A stretch of 11,857 nucleotides of DNA, from NCBI GenBank assembly GCA_037380725.1, contig JARRRL010000043.1, positions 1 through 11,857 on the forward strand. The letters are read 5' to 3'. How positions within the stretch are numbered: the first letter of the stretch is position 1; each line of letters opens with the position of its first letter. The stretch comes from JARRRL01 sp037380725. GTDB lineage: Bacteria; Pseudomonadota; Gammaproteobacteria; Pseudomonadales; JANQJO01. The translations under genes and the position numbers were made by a program. The notes under the pieces were generated by a model. It did not search any database. It saw only the letters and a program-made list of their open reading frames with translations, and had not been told where the DNA came from. Below are positions 1 to 7,870 of the stretch, one piece after another.

Positions 1-49
1 CGATGGTAGTGTGGGGTCTCCCCATGTGAGAGTAGGACATCGTCAGGCT
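1..49 (+). rRNA. rrf: 5S ribosomal RNA, 3' end (partial)
   Basis: The first ~49 bases match the 3' part of gammaproteobacterial 5S rRNA: CGATGGTAGTGTGGGGTCTC, then CCCATG, GAGAGTAGG, and a closing CAGGCTT-like segment that would pair with the missing 5' end. The gene is cut by the window edge. It marks the end of an rRNA operon transcribed rightwards. The exact 3' end is uncertain by a few bases because the pairing 5' strand is outside the window. Confidence 0.95.
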
Positions 50-61
50 TTAAACTAGAGG

Positions 62-92
62 GCCCCGCCTGCATCTGCAGGCGGGGCTTTTT
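62..92 (+). terminator. Rho-independent terminator of the rRNA operon
   Basis: A perfect 12-base-pair, very GC-rich stem (arms 62-73 and 76-87, GCCCCGCCTGCA with its complement) is followed at once by TTTTT at 88-92. It lies 12 bases after the 5S end, as expected for rRNA operon termination. On the minus strand the hairpin is the same but has no T run downstream. It could slow transcription leaving the convergent envelope operon but is not a classic terminator for it. Confidence 0.95.
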
Positions 93-158
93 AGTTTGTT
101 TTGCTTTTTCTTGTTTTGTCACTTGTCACTTGTCTTTCTTATCTTTCGTGCAATTCAT

Positions 159-2519
159 TTAGTTTTTGTTAAACCAACGGCGATAGTGGGACAGTAAGAT
201 TGGTTTTATCGTACTGAGCCACCAGTAGAAAGCGGGTAAAGCTATTAAAGCGCCGAGCATGTTGACCAAGAACATAAATGTGAGCAAACACCCCATGTCC
301 GCTTGAAATTTTAAGCTGGAAAATATCCAAGTGCTGACGGCAAAGCTTAAGGTCAGGCCGGTGAAGACAACGGCTTTACCGGTTTGCTCCAGTGTACGTT
401 GGTAGCTTTCCTGGAGGCTTAATCCAGTTTTTTGCAGTGCTTGAAAGCGACTAAAAATGTAAATGCCATAATCGACGCCAATGCCAACTCCCAGCGCAAC
501 AACTGGAAGTGTTGAGACTTTTAATCCAATTTCGAGTATTGCCATTAATCCATTTGCTAATATGGAGACGAGGGCCAATGGTAAAATCACGCACAGCGTG
601 CCGCGTATGCTGCGAAAACTCATCCAGCACAAGGCGGCTACAGCTAGGTATACATAAATTAAAAGGGGTACTTGCTTCGCAGCGACCACTTCATTTGTAG
701 CGGCCATAACGCCAACGTTTCCGGTGGCTAATTTGAAAGTGACACTGAGGCAATCGTTTGAACTTTCCGTGGTGTTGCAATCCATGTCGAGCAAACGATG
801 TTTCTCGTTAGCGGCTTTGACGTGAGATACGATGTTTGAAATGGTTGTGGCTTTGTGGTCAGTCGTGAAAAGATAGATGGGAATGGCGGAACACGTTCGG
901 TTTAAGAGGCCACTGCTGGTGTCAATATAAGTGAGTGTTTGTGCCAAACTGGCTGTGTTATTGGGTATAACTCGCCATGCGGGTGAACCTTCATTGTATG
1001 CTGAGTTGACGCTTTTTGAGACTCCGGTTAAGGAGAGTGTTGCGTGTACGCCAGGTGTGTTTTGCATATCCCATTCAAACGCATCAATACGGCGCATGAT
1101 CTCGGGATTTACGCAACCGTCTTTAACGGTTTCAGCGACCACACCCATGATATCGGATCCAATGCTAAAATGATTGGCAACAAAGGAAGAGTCTTGGTTA
1201 TAACGCGAATGGGCGTGGAGTTCGGGAACGCCCGAGTGTAAGTCGCCGATGGCCAAGTGTTGCGATTGCCATAAACCGATTGCTGCAAGTACGGCGCAGC
1301 CGATGAGAATGCGCTGTGCTGTGTGTCGCTCGACGCAATGACTCAAAGACAGCCACAGATGAGACAATGTGTTATGTCGAGGTTTTACGGTAAATTGTTT
1401 TTGAAAGGAAAGTAACAGCGGTAAAGCAAACAAATTGCTGATGATGACCATGGCGACACCGATTGATGCGGTGATGGCCACTTCTTGGATTATTCGAATG
1501 TCAATCAGTAAAATGGTGAGAAAACCTGCGGTGTCAGAGAGCAAGGCAAAGCCACCGGGCATTACCAGCTGTCGGAAAATGTTTTCTGCTGCGATTTTTG
1601 CATTGTGGCCGTGTCTGATTTGTTGCTTAAAACCATTGACCATCTGTACGCCATGACTGGTACCGATCGCAAAAATTAAAAATGGCACTAATATGGACAT
1701 GGGATCTATGCCATAACCCAATGTGACGAGTAAGCCGAGTTGCCACACGACGGCAACAAACGAGGTCATGAGCGGCAGTATGGCTAAACGCCATGAACGA
1801 CAGTACCAGCGTAGTAAAAGAGCGATGATGATAATGGCTATGCCGAAAAAAAGCGCCACTTGACGTGTGCCATCCGTGATGTCGCCGACCACTTTGGCAA
1901 AACCTAGAATATGAACATGAATGCCGTCTTTGTCGTAACGCTGACGTATGTCTTCAAGCTGCGCAGCGACATCGGTATAGAGTAATTTTTTGCCCGTCGC
2001 TGGATCCACTTCTTGTATATTGGCGCTGATCATGGCAGCGGAAAAATCATTGGCCACTAGCCGTCCAACGATCCCGGCTTTCAAAATATTTTCTCGAACT
2101 TGTTTAAGACCTTGTGATGTGGGTTGAAAATCAGCGGGTACGACGTTGCCACCTTCAAAACCGTTTTCAACGACCTCAATATAGCGCACGTTTGGTGTGA
2201 ACAAAGATTGTACTTGGCCTCGGACGACACCCGGGATAAAAAATACGTCATCGGTAGCTAATTTTAGGGTTTCCATGAAGCGTGGCGTAAAAATATCACC
2301 CGATTCAACACTCAGCGCGACGAGCAAGCGATTAGCGCCTCCGAAATCGTCGCGATGCGCCAGTAGTGTCTGCATAAAAGGGTGTTGGAGCGGCAAAAGC
2401 TTGCTGAATCCAGCGTCAATTTTAATTTTTGTTGCTTGCCAACCAAGCAAAACGGTCAGGAGTGCGCACAGTGTTAACCATAGCCCTCGACGCGGGATGA
2501 AATAAGATTGAATGATCAT
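159..2519 (-). CDS. RND superfamily (MMPL-type) membrane transporter
   Basis: Predicted 786-residue inner-membrane exporter of the RND superfamily, last gene of the envelope operon. About 12 membrane segments are visible: one at 12-28, five at 221-370, one near 403-420, and five at 617-770. Large periplasmic loops lie at about 30-220 and 421-616. This is the duplicated 1+5 / 1+5 RND plan. The second half carries the hallmark GVGIGVDYGIYIFSRF (677-692), whose Asp683-Tyr684 pair matches the proton-relay position of MMPL proteins. The matching place in the first half reads FAIGTSHGVQ (283-292), with no acidic residue. The ATG at 2519 has AGGG eight bases upstream. A 67-base gap separates it from the YCF48 gene. 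MMPL/HpnN-like relatives move lipids or other hydrophobic molecules; the substrate here is unknown. It could instead serve as a partner for the DUF1302/DUF1329 proteins rather than a classic drug pump. Confidence 0.92.
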   Translation of the reverse strand: MIIQSYFIPRRGLWLTLCALLTVLLGWQATKIKIDAGFSKLLPLQHPFMQTLLAHRDDFGGANRLLVALSVESGDIFTPRFMETLKLATDDVFFIPGVVRGQVQSLFTPNVRYIEVVENGFEGGNVVPADFQPTSQGLKQVRENILKAGIVGRLVANDFSAAMISANIQEVDPATGKKLLYTDVAAQLEDIRQRYDKDGIHVHILGFAKVVGDITDGTRQVALFFGIAIIIIALLLRWYCRSWRLAILPLMTSFVAVVWQLGLLVTLGYGIDPMSILVPFLIFAIGTSHGVQMVNGFKQQIRHGHNAKIAAENIFRQLVMPGGFALLSDTAGFLTILLIDIRIIQEVAITASIGVAMVIISNLFALPLLLSFQKQFTVKPRHNTLSHLWLSLSHCVERHTAQRILIGCAVLAAIGLWQSQHLAIGDLHSGVPELHAHSRYNQDSSFVANHFSIGSDIMGVVAETVKDGCVNPEIMRRIDAFEWDMQNTPGVHATLSLTGVSKSVNSAYNEGSPAWRVIPNNTASLAQTLTYIDTSSGLLNRTCSAIPIYLFTTDHKATTISNIVSHVKAANEKHRLLDMDCNTTESSNDCLSVTFKLATGNVGVMAATNEVVAAKQVPLLIYVYLAVAALCWMSFRSIRGTLCVILPLALVSILANGLMAILEIGLKVSTLPVVALGVGIGVDYGIYIFSRFQALQKTGLSLQESYQRTLEQTGKAVVFTGLTLSFAVSTWIFSSLKFQADMGCLLTFMFLVNMLGALIALPAFYWWLSTIKPILLSHYRRWFNKN

Positions 2520-2561
2520 GTAAAACGCCCTGTTGCCCTTTAATACCCAGTTGTAAAAGTG

Positions 2562-2605
2562 CTCATACTGCTAGCAACGTATATTGTTAATGACTCATAC
2601 TGCTA
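2562..2605. repeat. 12-base direct repeat CTCATACTGCTA, two copies
   Basis: Exact copies of CTCATACTGCTA lie at 2562-2573 and 2594-2605. The second covers the last codons of the YCF48 gene and the first lies in the gap before the transporter. Both contain CATACTGC, the same eight bases that recur in the heptamer array at 9688-9753. This is probably a local duplication, and no function is evident. Confidence 0.6.
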
Positions 2606-3813
2606 ATAAAAGAAAAGGGAATTTCTTTGAGTGCACTTTTTTGTTGAGCAGTGATTTGTTGAGCGGTGATTTGTTGAGCGGTGAGTGGGTGGTTTATGAG
2701 GGTGTTGGGCAGGCTATATTGATGTAAACCTGCTTCACCGACGGTCCATATTGTTTGATTTTGGATGTCGAGCGCCGCCAGATCTTTGCGATCCGGACGC
2801 GCTAAATGAATAGTTTGGAGCGTATCGGTATTGCTCGTGTTGAGCAATGACGCTTTTTCCACACTTTGCAGTTGTCCGGCAGCACCCACCATCCACAGAT
2901 AGCCACGCTTGTCTTCCGCCACATCAAACCAGGTGTTTTGGCTTTTTAAGTTAAGGTATTGCCAAGACGGTTCATCAAGAAATGGGTTTCCAATTAAACC
3001 GTTCCCACGTAAACCCAGGAGTAAAACCTGCTGTGGGGACAGGAATAAGCCCGTAAAAAGGCTACCTGTATAGGGTATTTCGATGGGTGTCCAGGTAATG
3101 CCTTGATCCGTCGATCGGTAAACATGTCCCGATTCGCCCGCCAAAATCAGACGATTGCTATCCAGTGAAATGATGGCGTTGAGGTGAAAGTCTTCTTGTG
3201 TTGATAATCTGACTTGCCAAGTTTTGCCGGCATCTTCGGTGCGCGCTACGTAGCCGTATGCGCCCACTGCGAGAGCCACACGCTCAGAGAGAGGGTGTAC
3301 ATCGAGAAAGGGAACGGTATCGGATTTGTCCAGAGCGATGGTGTGCCACTGTTTGCCGCCATCTTCACTGCGAATAATTGTAAGGTTATGGCCAACCGCG
3401 AGCAGAATCTGTTCATTAAAAAAACATACGCTGGTTAATGTATTTTGTGTATTACTGACCGCTTGTTCGAAATGTTGGCCAGCATCCGCTGAAACAATGA
3501 TGTGGCCCCTTTGGCCCACAGCCACCACGTGTGTGGTGGCGTGAGCGGGGTCTGTGCGTGTGGTGACATCCAACAGTAACGAATGAGGGACATTCGGATA
3601 AGAAGATGCGTTACCGTGTGTGGCGCATAACATCAAGAACGGGATGGTCGAGATGGTGGCGATGGAACGAAATGTTCGGCGGCGTCGTGTGAAACAAGAG
3701 TGGGACAGGCGAAGGCAGACCAAACGAGCCGCACGCATCAACTGCGTGACGCTGTGTGACAGCACATCAAATAAATCGTTTTTCGATAAGCCTATGTGCA
3801 GCATCGGATTCAT
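2587..3813 (-). CDS. Secreted YCF48/BNR-repeat (photosystem II stability factor-like) protein
   Basis: Predicted periplasmic or outer-membrane-facing beta-propeller protein, third gene of the operon. Four Asp-box repeats are visible from the ATG at 3813: SADAGQHF (108-115), SEDGGKQW (149-156), TEDAGKTW (192-199) and STDQGITW (234-241). This is the pattern of the YCF48/HCF136 family, better known from photosystem II assembly but common in heterotrophs next to DUF1302, DUF1329 and RND genes. A signal-like stretch (RRRRTF, then a hydrophobic core at about 51-63 and a break near NAS at 68-70) sits after an unusually long N-terminus; RRTF recalls a Tat motif only weakly. The start is uncertain. 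ATG 3813 has AGG upstream. A TTG at 3903 would overlap the DUF1329 stop (TTGA), has AAGGA five bases before it, and adds 30 residues. The C-terminus carries a LTAQQ-ITAQQ-ITAQQ repeat (377-391). The partner it scaffolds is unknown. Confidence 0.85.
   Translation of the reverse strand: MNPMLHIGLSKNDLFDVLSHSVTQLMRAARLVCLRLSHSCFTRRRRTFRSIATISTIPFLMLCATHGNASSYPNVPHSLLLDVTTRTDPAHATTHVVAVGQRGHIIVSADAGQHFEQAVSNTQNTLTSVCFFNEQILLAVGHNLTIIRSEDGGKQWHTIALDKSDTVPFLDVHPLSERVALAVGAYGYVARTEDAGKTWQVRLSTQEDFHLNAIISLDSNRLILAGESGHVYRSTDQGITWTPIEIPYTGSLFTGLFLSPQQVLLLGLRGNGLIGNPFLDEPSWQYLNLKSQNTWFDVAEDKRGYLWMVGAAGQLQSVEKASLLNTSNTDTLQTIHLARPDRKDLAALDIQNQTIWTVGEAGLHQYSLPNTLINHPLTAQQITAQQITAQQKSALKEIPFSFISSMSH
2641..2685 (-). 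repeat. Three tandem 15-base units encoding (I/L)TAQQ
   Basis: Three near-identical 15-base units lie at 2641-2655, 2656-2670 and 2671-2685; they differ at one or two bases. They are in frame inside the YCF48-like gene and encode LTAQQ, ITAQQ and ITAQQ. Because the unit is a multiple of three, copy-number change would lengthen or shorten the tail without breaking the frame. They lie outside the Asp-box propeller repeats. Confidence 0.9.
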
Positions 3814-3899
3814 GGTTCGCCTACGGTATAGGTGTGTTTGAGTTTCGTTCCCTTTTTTTGATCGGTTTACATTTCTGTCTGATGTGATCGGAAATATAC

Positions 3900-5384
3900 T
3901 CAACGCAGTCCTTGACGCCTTAATGAGGAGGGGAGAAAGTCCCGCTCGGTGAGTGGCGGATTAAAGTCGTAAGGCGGTTTGTTATTGGTCAAACCGAGCG
4001 CCAAATAGCGGCGGGCTTGTATATCGTATAGGACTTCAAGCGTTAACCAAGGATTGGGTATTTGATAGAAATTGATCATGTGGGCTTCGGCGACACGCCA
4101 GAGTTTGTTGCGACCGTCATAGTGGTCGGCAATGGCAATTTGCCATGTATCTTCATCTAAGAAAAACACCCGTTTTGAGTACAAGTGGTTGATGCCTTTT
4201 TTGAGAGTACCTTCGATTTGCCATACGCGATGCAGTTCGTAGCGTGTGTGTTCTGGGTTAATGTGTCCGGGCAGTAAAATATCGTCATAGCTCAGTTTGC
4301 TGTCGAGCAATGCGTAACTGTTATACGGTATATACAGTTCTTTTTTGCCGACATATTTCCATTCATAGCGATCGGGCGAGCCGTTGAACATATCGAAATT
4401 ATCGGCGGTTCGCATACCATCGGATGCCGTACCTGGGTTATCGTAAGACACATTTGGAGCGCGTCGAACACGGCGTTGCCCGACATTGTAAATCCAAGCG
4501 CGTCGAGGTTCTCGCTGCTGATCAAGGGTTTCGTGCACCAGTAAAATGGAGCCGGCGAGACGCGCAGGGGAAGTGACTTCTTGCTTGAAGTGAAACAAGA
4601 TGTTGGATTGATCGATTTGTTCGGGTGTTGCGGTTTTTGAGTTGTAATCAAAGAGGATGCTTTCTTTGAACGTGACAGGGGTATAGGCGCCACCTACTGT
4701 GGGCACGGCTTGCGTGATTTCTCGATTGACGCGTTCACTGCGCCACCGCATGGTGTGGTTGTAAATCATTTCAATCGGGGATTTCGGTATGGGAAATGGC
4801 GTGCCGACAATGGCATTTTTAACGCCATAGCCGGATTCGTTAAGCGTGGAGTTGGTGGCGTTTCGGCGTGTGGCGTCGTACACGTATTGTGGATAGGATG
4901 CACTGCGCCGTGTAGGATAAATTTTCATTTTCCAATTTGGGTAGGTTTGAAACAAAGCCACTTGACCTGGAGACAGTTTATCTTGGTACTGGGTGTAATT
5001 GTTACTGTCTATGGTGAAAAGGGGTGTGTCGGACTTAAAAGGGTCTACTGGATGTTGATCAGGGGAATAGTTGGGTGGGAGGCTTGTGATGCCGCCGGTC
5101 CACGCGGGGATCGTTTTGTCAGGGTTCCCGGCCATTTTGGCACCCATTGGCGTGAGCGTTTTGCCGAGCATGGCGGCTTCTTCTTGGCTGACTTTCGCCT
5201 GAACCGCCGATGCTGTGAGCGCAAGGATGATGGCAAAGGCCAGTGGTTTTCTGGGGCTGGATCTCCGAGTTATGCTGTATAGTGAGTTGTCGTGTGGCCT
5301 CGAGCTGAGGCTGTGCCAGCGAGAGTGGTTGCTGTGCGAGTCGGCGTGTGTGCTGTTAAGCTCACCTGTGTGTTCGGGCCCCAT
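3900..5384 (-). CDS. DUF1329 secreted protein (LolA/LolB-like fold family)
   Basis: Second gene of the operon, 494 residues from the chosen start. After a hydrophobic core (about 48-60) and a likely signal peptidase I site (AVQA|KVSQ, after residue 63), the mature protein opens with the typical DUF1329 pattern: KVSQEEAAMLGKTLTPMG, AGN, then TIPAWTGG (64-98). The C-terminal half has the usual aromatic-rich strands, such as ELHRVWQIEGTL and YDGRNKLWRVAEAH. No lipobox cysteine is seen, so a soluble periplasmic protein is likely. The family is thought to resemble LolA/LolB lipoprotein carriers, which fits a role as a periplasmic shuttle for a hydrophobic molecule; that role is inference. The frame is open 71 codons further upstream into the DUF1302 gene. 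ATG 5384 was chosen because AAGGA lies seven bases before it, whereas ATG 5441 has no clear ribosome site. The resulting 47-residue stretch before the signal core is unusually long. Confidence 0.9.
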   Translation of the reverse strand: MGPEHTGELNSTHADSHSNHSRWHSLSSRPHDNSLYSITRRSSPRKPLAFAIILALTASAVQAKVSQEEAAMLGKTLTPMGAKMAGNPDKTIPAWTGGITSLPPNYSPDQHPVDPFKSDTPLFTIDSNNYTQYQDKLSPGQVALFQTYPNWKMKIYPTRRSASYPQYVYDATRRNATNSTLNESGYGVKNAIVGTPFPIPKSPIEMIYNHTMRWRSERVNREITQAVPTVGGAYTPVTFKESILFDYNSKTATPEQIDQSNILFHFKQEVTSPARLAGSILLVHETLDQQREPRRAWIYNVGQRRVRRAPNVSYDNPGTASDGMRTADNFDMFNGSPDRYEWKYVGKKELYIPYNSYALLDSKLSYDDILLPGHINPEHTRYELHRVWQIEGTLKKGINHLYSKRVFFLDEDTWQIAIADHYDGRNKLWRVAEAHMINFYQIPNPWLTLEVLYDIQARRYLALGLTNNKPPYDFNPPLTERDFLPSSLRRQGLR

Positions 5385-5391
5385 ATGTCCA

Positions 5392-5396
5392 TCCTT
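5392..5396 (-). promoter_or_regulatory. Ribosome binding site that decides the DUF1329 start
   Basis: Read on the minus strand, AAGGA stands seven bases before the ATG at 5384. The alternative in-frame ATG at 5441 is preceded only by an AT-rich stretch. This supports the shorter protein even though the reading frame stays open much further upstream. Confidence 0.65.
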
Positions 5397-5524
5397 AACT
5401 TTTTGTGATTCATGCTCTGTGCCATGAAAATAGGATTGCATTACTTTAAAAATAAAATTTAAAAATAAGTGATCATACGTGTCGCGAGGGATTGTAGTGA
5501 AAGCCCATGAGTAGCAGGCGTCGC

Positions 5525-7660
5525 TTACAAAGCATATCGAAAGGTCACCGAGGCGAAATCGCGATCGGAAATCAAATTGCGCTCCCCCGCCCCCCAAAAT
5601 GAAGCATATGTGAACTCGATGCCGTAGGTGCTTTGTCTGTCAAAATCAATCCCCAGTTCAAAAGCTTTACGATCTTCAACAAAATTAGCAATGGGAATCG
5701 GCGTGTTGCCGTTTACGTCATGGGCAAAAGAATAAGTCGTTGTCATGTTCCAAGCGTCGAATAAATTGTGATAATCGAATCGAGCTCGCAAACGATAGCC
5801 CCAAGAGAAGTCATCACCAAAACCCGTTTGGGTGGTTCTCTGACCGTCATCCGATGCGCCGAGTGCGTCGATGAGCAACACTGATTTCTCTGGTAAATTC
5901 ACATGCGTAAACCCAGCTTCGCCCACTAAGGCCCATTGACTGGCTCCCAGCCTGGGGCCAAACAGTTTGACGGCTGTAATTTGAGCTTGTGTGACTTCTT
6001 TTTTGATGTAGCCGGGGAGGTAATCCCCTTCGCTGACGCTAGCGATGGCGCTATTGTATTGGGATTGTGGGCCAAACAGCGCTGGCTGAATAAGAGTGGG
6101 ATCTAATTGAGCGATGTTTCCTGCGGCTTGCACCAGTGGGTCGATGGATGATAGCGAGGCTTGCAACAGTTCTTGATCATCTATTTGAACTGGCGCTTCT
6201 GGTCGAAAACTGATTTCGCCGCTTAAGGCGATACCGGCTCGATCTATGCTGCTGTTAAAACTGACGCCATAGAGTTTAATGTCTTCAGGATACTCGGTGA
6301 AATACTGACCTCCACTTTCTAATGAATTATTAATAGCGGTAAACAGTGCGGGTGTAAGCGCGGTTTGCAGGGCGGTCGAGGTATTGCTGGCGAGGCCAAG
6401 CGTTACCAGTTGTGTTGCCAAAGTATTGGCGTTATTGAGTAGGGTGTTGATGAAGGTATTGTCATCGAATTGACCCGCAGTAGCACTTATAAGTGGCCTA
6501 CGGCTGTGGTAATTCATGGCGTAAAAGCCAAATTCTGTGCTGTTTAAGGATTCAGCAAACCAACGCAGTGCCAAACCGTATTGTCCTGTGTCGTCGGCTT
6601 CGTGAGTCGCGGCACGCGAGATGGTATTGGGTGTTGTGCATGCGTATAAGTTATCTGTGCATTCATCCAGCCCTGATATGGTAACGAATTGGCCACCGTC
6701 ACCAATGAAGTCGTTGGTTGAAAAGTAAGTGCCTGGCTCGTCAACCTGCGTTTTCTGCCAATCCAGTTGGTAAAAAGCTTCGAGTGTTATATTTTCCGAG
6801 AGGCCATAAGAAGCCCAAATCAGACTGATGGGTAATAACGCTTCTCTGAGTTCGGCGCCAGGTAGGCGAATGGCGGGAATATCTACAGGGTTAATACTGT
6901 TGATGCCATTTTGTATGAACGTCGATTCCCCCCAGCTGACAACTTGTCGACCGAGGCGCAGGTCAAGAGGGTGAACACCAAAGTCAAAACTGGCGGAAAC
7001 ATAGGCGTCCAGTAGTTTGGCGTCTTTGCCGACCGCTTCTTTGGCGTCTTTGCTCAGAGTATACTGATCGTTGCTGTTCAGTGTGGCGGCAGGGAAAGTG
7101 CTCGTATCCAGTCCTGGTGTGGCCGAGTTCAGCAATTGCAATCCAGAGTACAGCCCACTTAGGCGAGCGTTGTTGCTGAGGCTAGTTGTTTCAGCTCGAC
7201 GGTCCCGTTTTTCGTCGTTATTTTCTTTGTCGTAGAAGTAGGTACCTCGTAGGAAAAGACCGTAGTTGGCCCAAGACAAAGACAATTCGTGTGTGCCTTT
7301 AAAGGCTGAGGACAGGAGACCTCGATCGTAGTTAAGGTTGCCATCATCTGTATTTGAGCTGCCGTCACCCGTTCCGCCCGTGAGCAGGTTGGTGTAACTA
7401 TCTCCTCGTGTTCCACCATTCGCTTTGGAAATTAGCCCTGGGTTTCGTGAGTCTAATCGCCACTGTGCGCCGTAGCTGAAACTCGAATCAAAAGCCCCAT
7501 TAATTGAGCCGTACGAGAATGTGGCCGCAGAAGCGTTCGTACTATAAATAAGCATCGCTGCTACGGTAATTGATACGGTAATTGGGAGAAAGTGATGGGC
7601 GATTGCCGTTTGCTGGGGCCGATGGCAAAGGCGGGTCATCGTGACGTGCTCTTGATGCAT
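5525..7660 (-). CDS. DUF1302 outer-membrane protein
   Basis: First gene of the envelope operon, 711 residues from ATG 7660. A signal peptide is clear: a basic/polar start, hydrophobic core ITVSITVAAMLIY, and cleavage at about ASA|ATF near residue 45. The family signature LRLGRQVVSWGES lies at 234-246, followed by GINSINPVD (252-260) and AELREALLP. The rest alternates in the manner of an outer-membrane beta barrel and ends in DFASVTFRYAL. The final residue is Leu rather than the common Phe. Two cysteines seven apart (334, 341) could form a loop disulfide. The start has AGGA nine bases before it; a TTG at 7666 and an ATG at 7639 are alternatives. DUF1302 proteins are widely encoded beside DUF1329 and are presumed outer-membrane channels or receptors for hydrophobic compounds; the substrate is unknown. 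Transcription probably begins at the promoter at 7842-7870, leaving a leader of about 175 bases. Confidence 0.92.
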   Translation of the reverse strand: MHQEHVTMTRLCHRPQQTAIAHHFLPITVSITVAAMLIYSTNASAATFSYGSINGAFDSSFSYGAQWRLDSRNPGLISKANGGTRGDSYTNLLTGGTGDGSSNTDDGNLNYDRGLLSSAFKGTHELSLSWANYGLFLRGTYFYDKENNDEKRDRRAETTSLSNNARLSGLYSGLQLLNSATPGLDTSTFPAATLNSNDQYTLSKDAKEAVGKDAKLLDAYVSASFDFGVHPLDLRLGRQVVSWGESTFIQNGINSINPVDIPAIRLPGAELREALLPISLIWASYGLSENITLEAFYQLDWQKTQVDEPGTYFSTNDFIGDGGQFVTISGLDECTDNLYACTTPNTISRAATHEADDTGQYGLALRWFAESLNSTEFGFYAMNYHSRRPLISATAGQFDDNTFINTLLNNANTLATQLVTLGLASNTSTALQTALTPALFTAINNSLESGGQYFTEYPEDIKLYGVSFNSSIDRAGIALSGEISFRPEAPVQIDDQELLQASLSSIDPLVQAAGNIAQLDPTLIQPALFGPQSQYNSAIASVSEGDYLPGYIKKEVTQAQITAVKLFGPRLGASQWALVGEAGFTHVNLPEKSVLLIDALGASDDGQRTTQTGFGDDFSWGYRLRARFDYHNLFDAWNMTTTYSFAHDVNGNTPIPIANFVEDRKAFELGIDFDRQSTYGIEFTYASFWGAGERNLISDRDFASVTFRYAL

Positions 7661-7819
7661 AACCAACCGTCCTATTTGGTTTGATCTTGCCGTTGGATTT
7701 GCCGGTGCGACACGCGACTGGTGTGGCAGTGCGTGGAGACTGGCTGTCAGAGACAGGATTGTTTGGCGGCGCTTCTGATCCTCATAGTGGTGTTGTGGGT
7801 GTCAGCTAGCGTGAGTGCT

Positions 7820-7831
7820 TGGCATTTGCCA
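7820..7831. promoter_or_regulatory. Palindrome TGGCATTTGCCA at the operon start site, candidate operator
   Basis: TGGCA-TT-TGCCA is a perfect inverted repeat (5-base arms, 2-base centre). It lies 11 bases downstream of the -10 box of the minus-strand promoter, at about +4 to +16 of the predicted transcript. A dimeric repressor bound here would block initiation or escape. Short palindromes also arise by chance, so this is a candidate only. Confidence 0.35.
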
Positions 7832-7841
7832 TAAAAAACCA

Positions 7842-7870
7842 ATTATGGGCAGGTGTTTAGCGGTTTGCAA
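7842..7870 (-). promoter_or_regulatory. Predicted sigma70 promoter of the DUF1302-DUF1329-YCF48-RND operon
   Basis: On the minus strand, TTGCAA (7870-7865) and CATAAT (7847-7842) are separated by exactly 17 bases. This is four of six and five of six matches to the consensus -35 and -10, with ideal spacing. The start would fall near 7835, about 175 bases before the DUF1302 ATG. No other promoter this good was seen upstream of the operon. Confidence 0.6.

Noticed and set aside
4710..5282. 190-codon plus-strand frame opposite the DUF1329 gene
   Set aside because: It is a shadow of the recognised DUF1329 gene, with no independent start signal.
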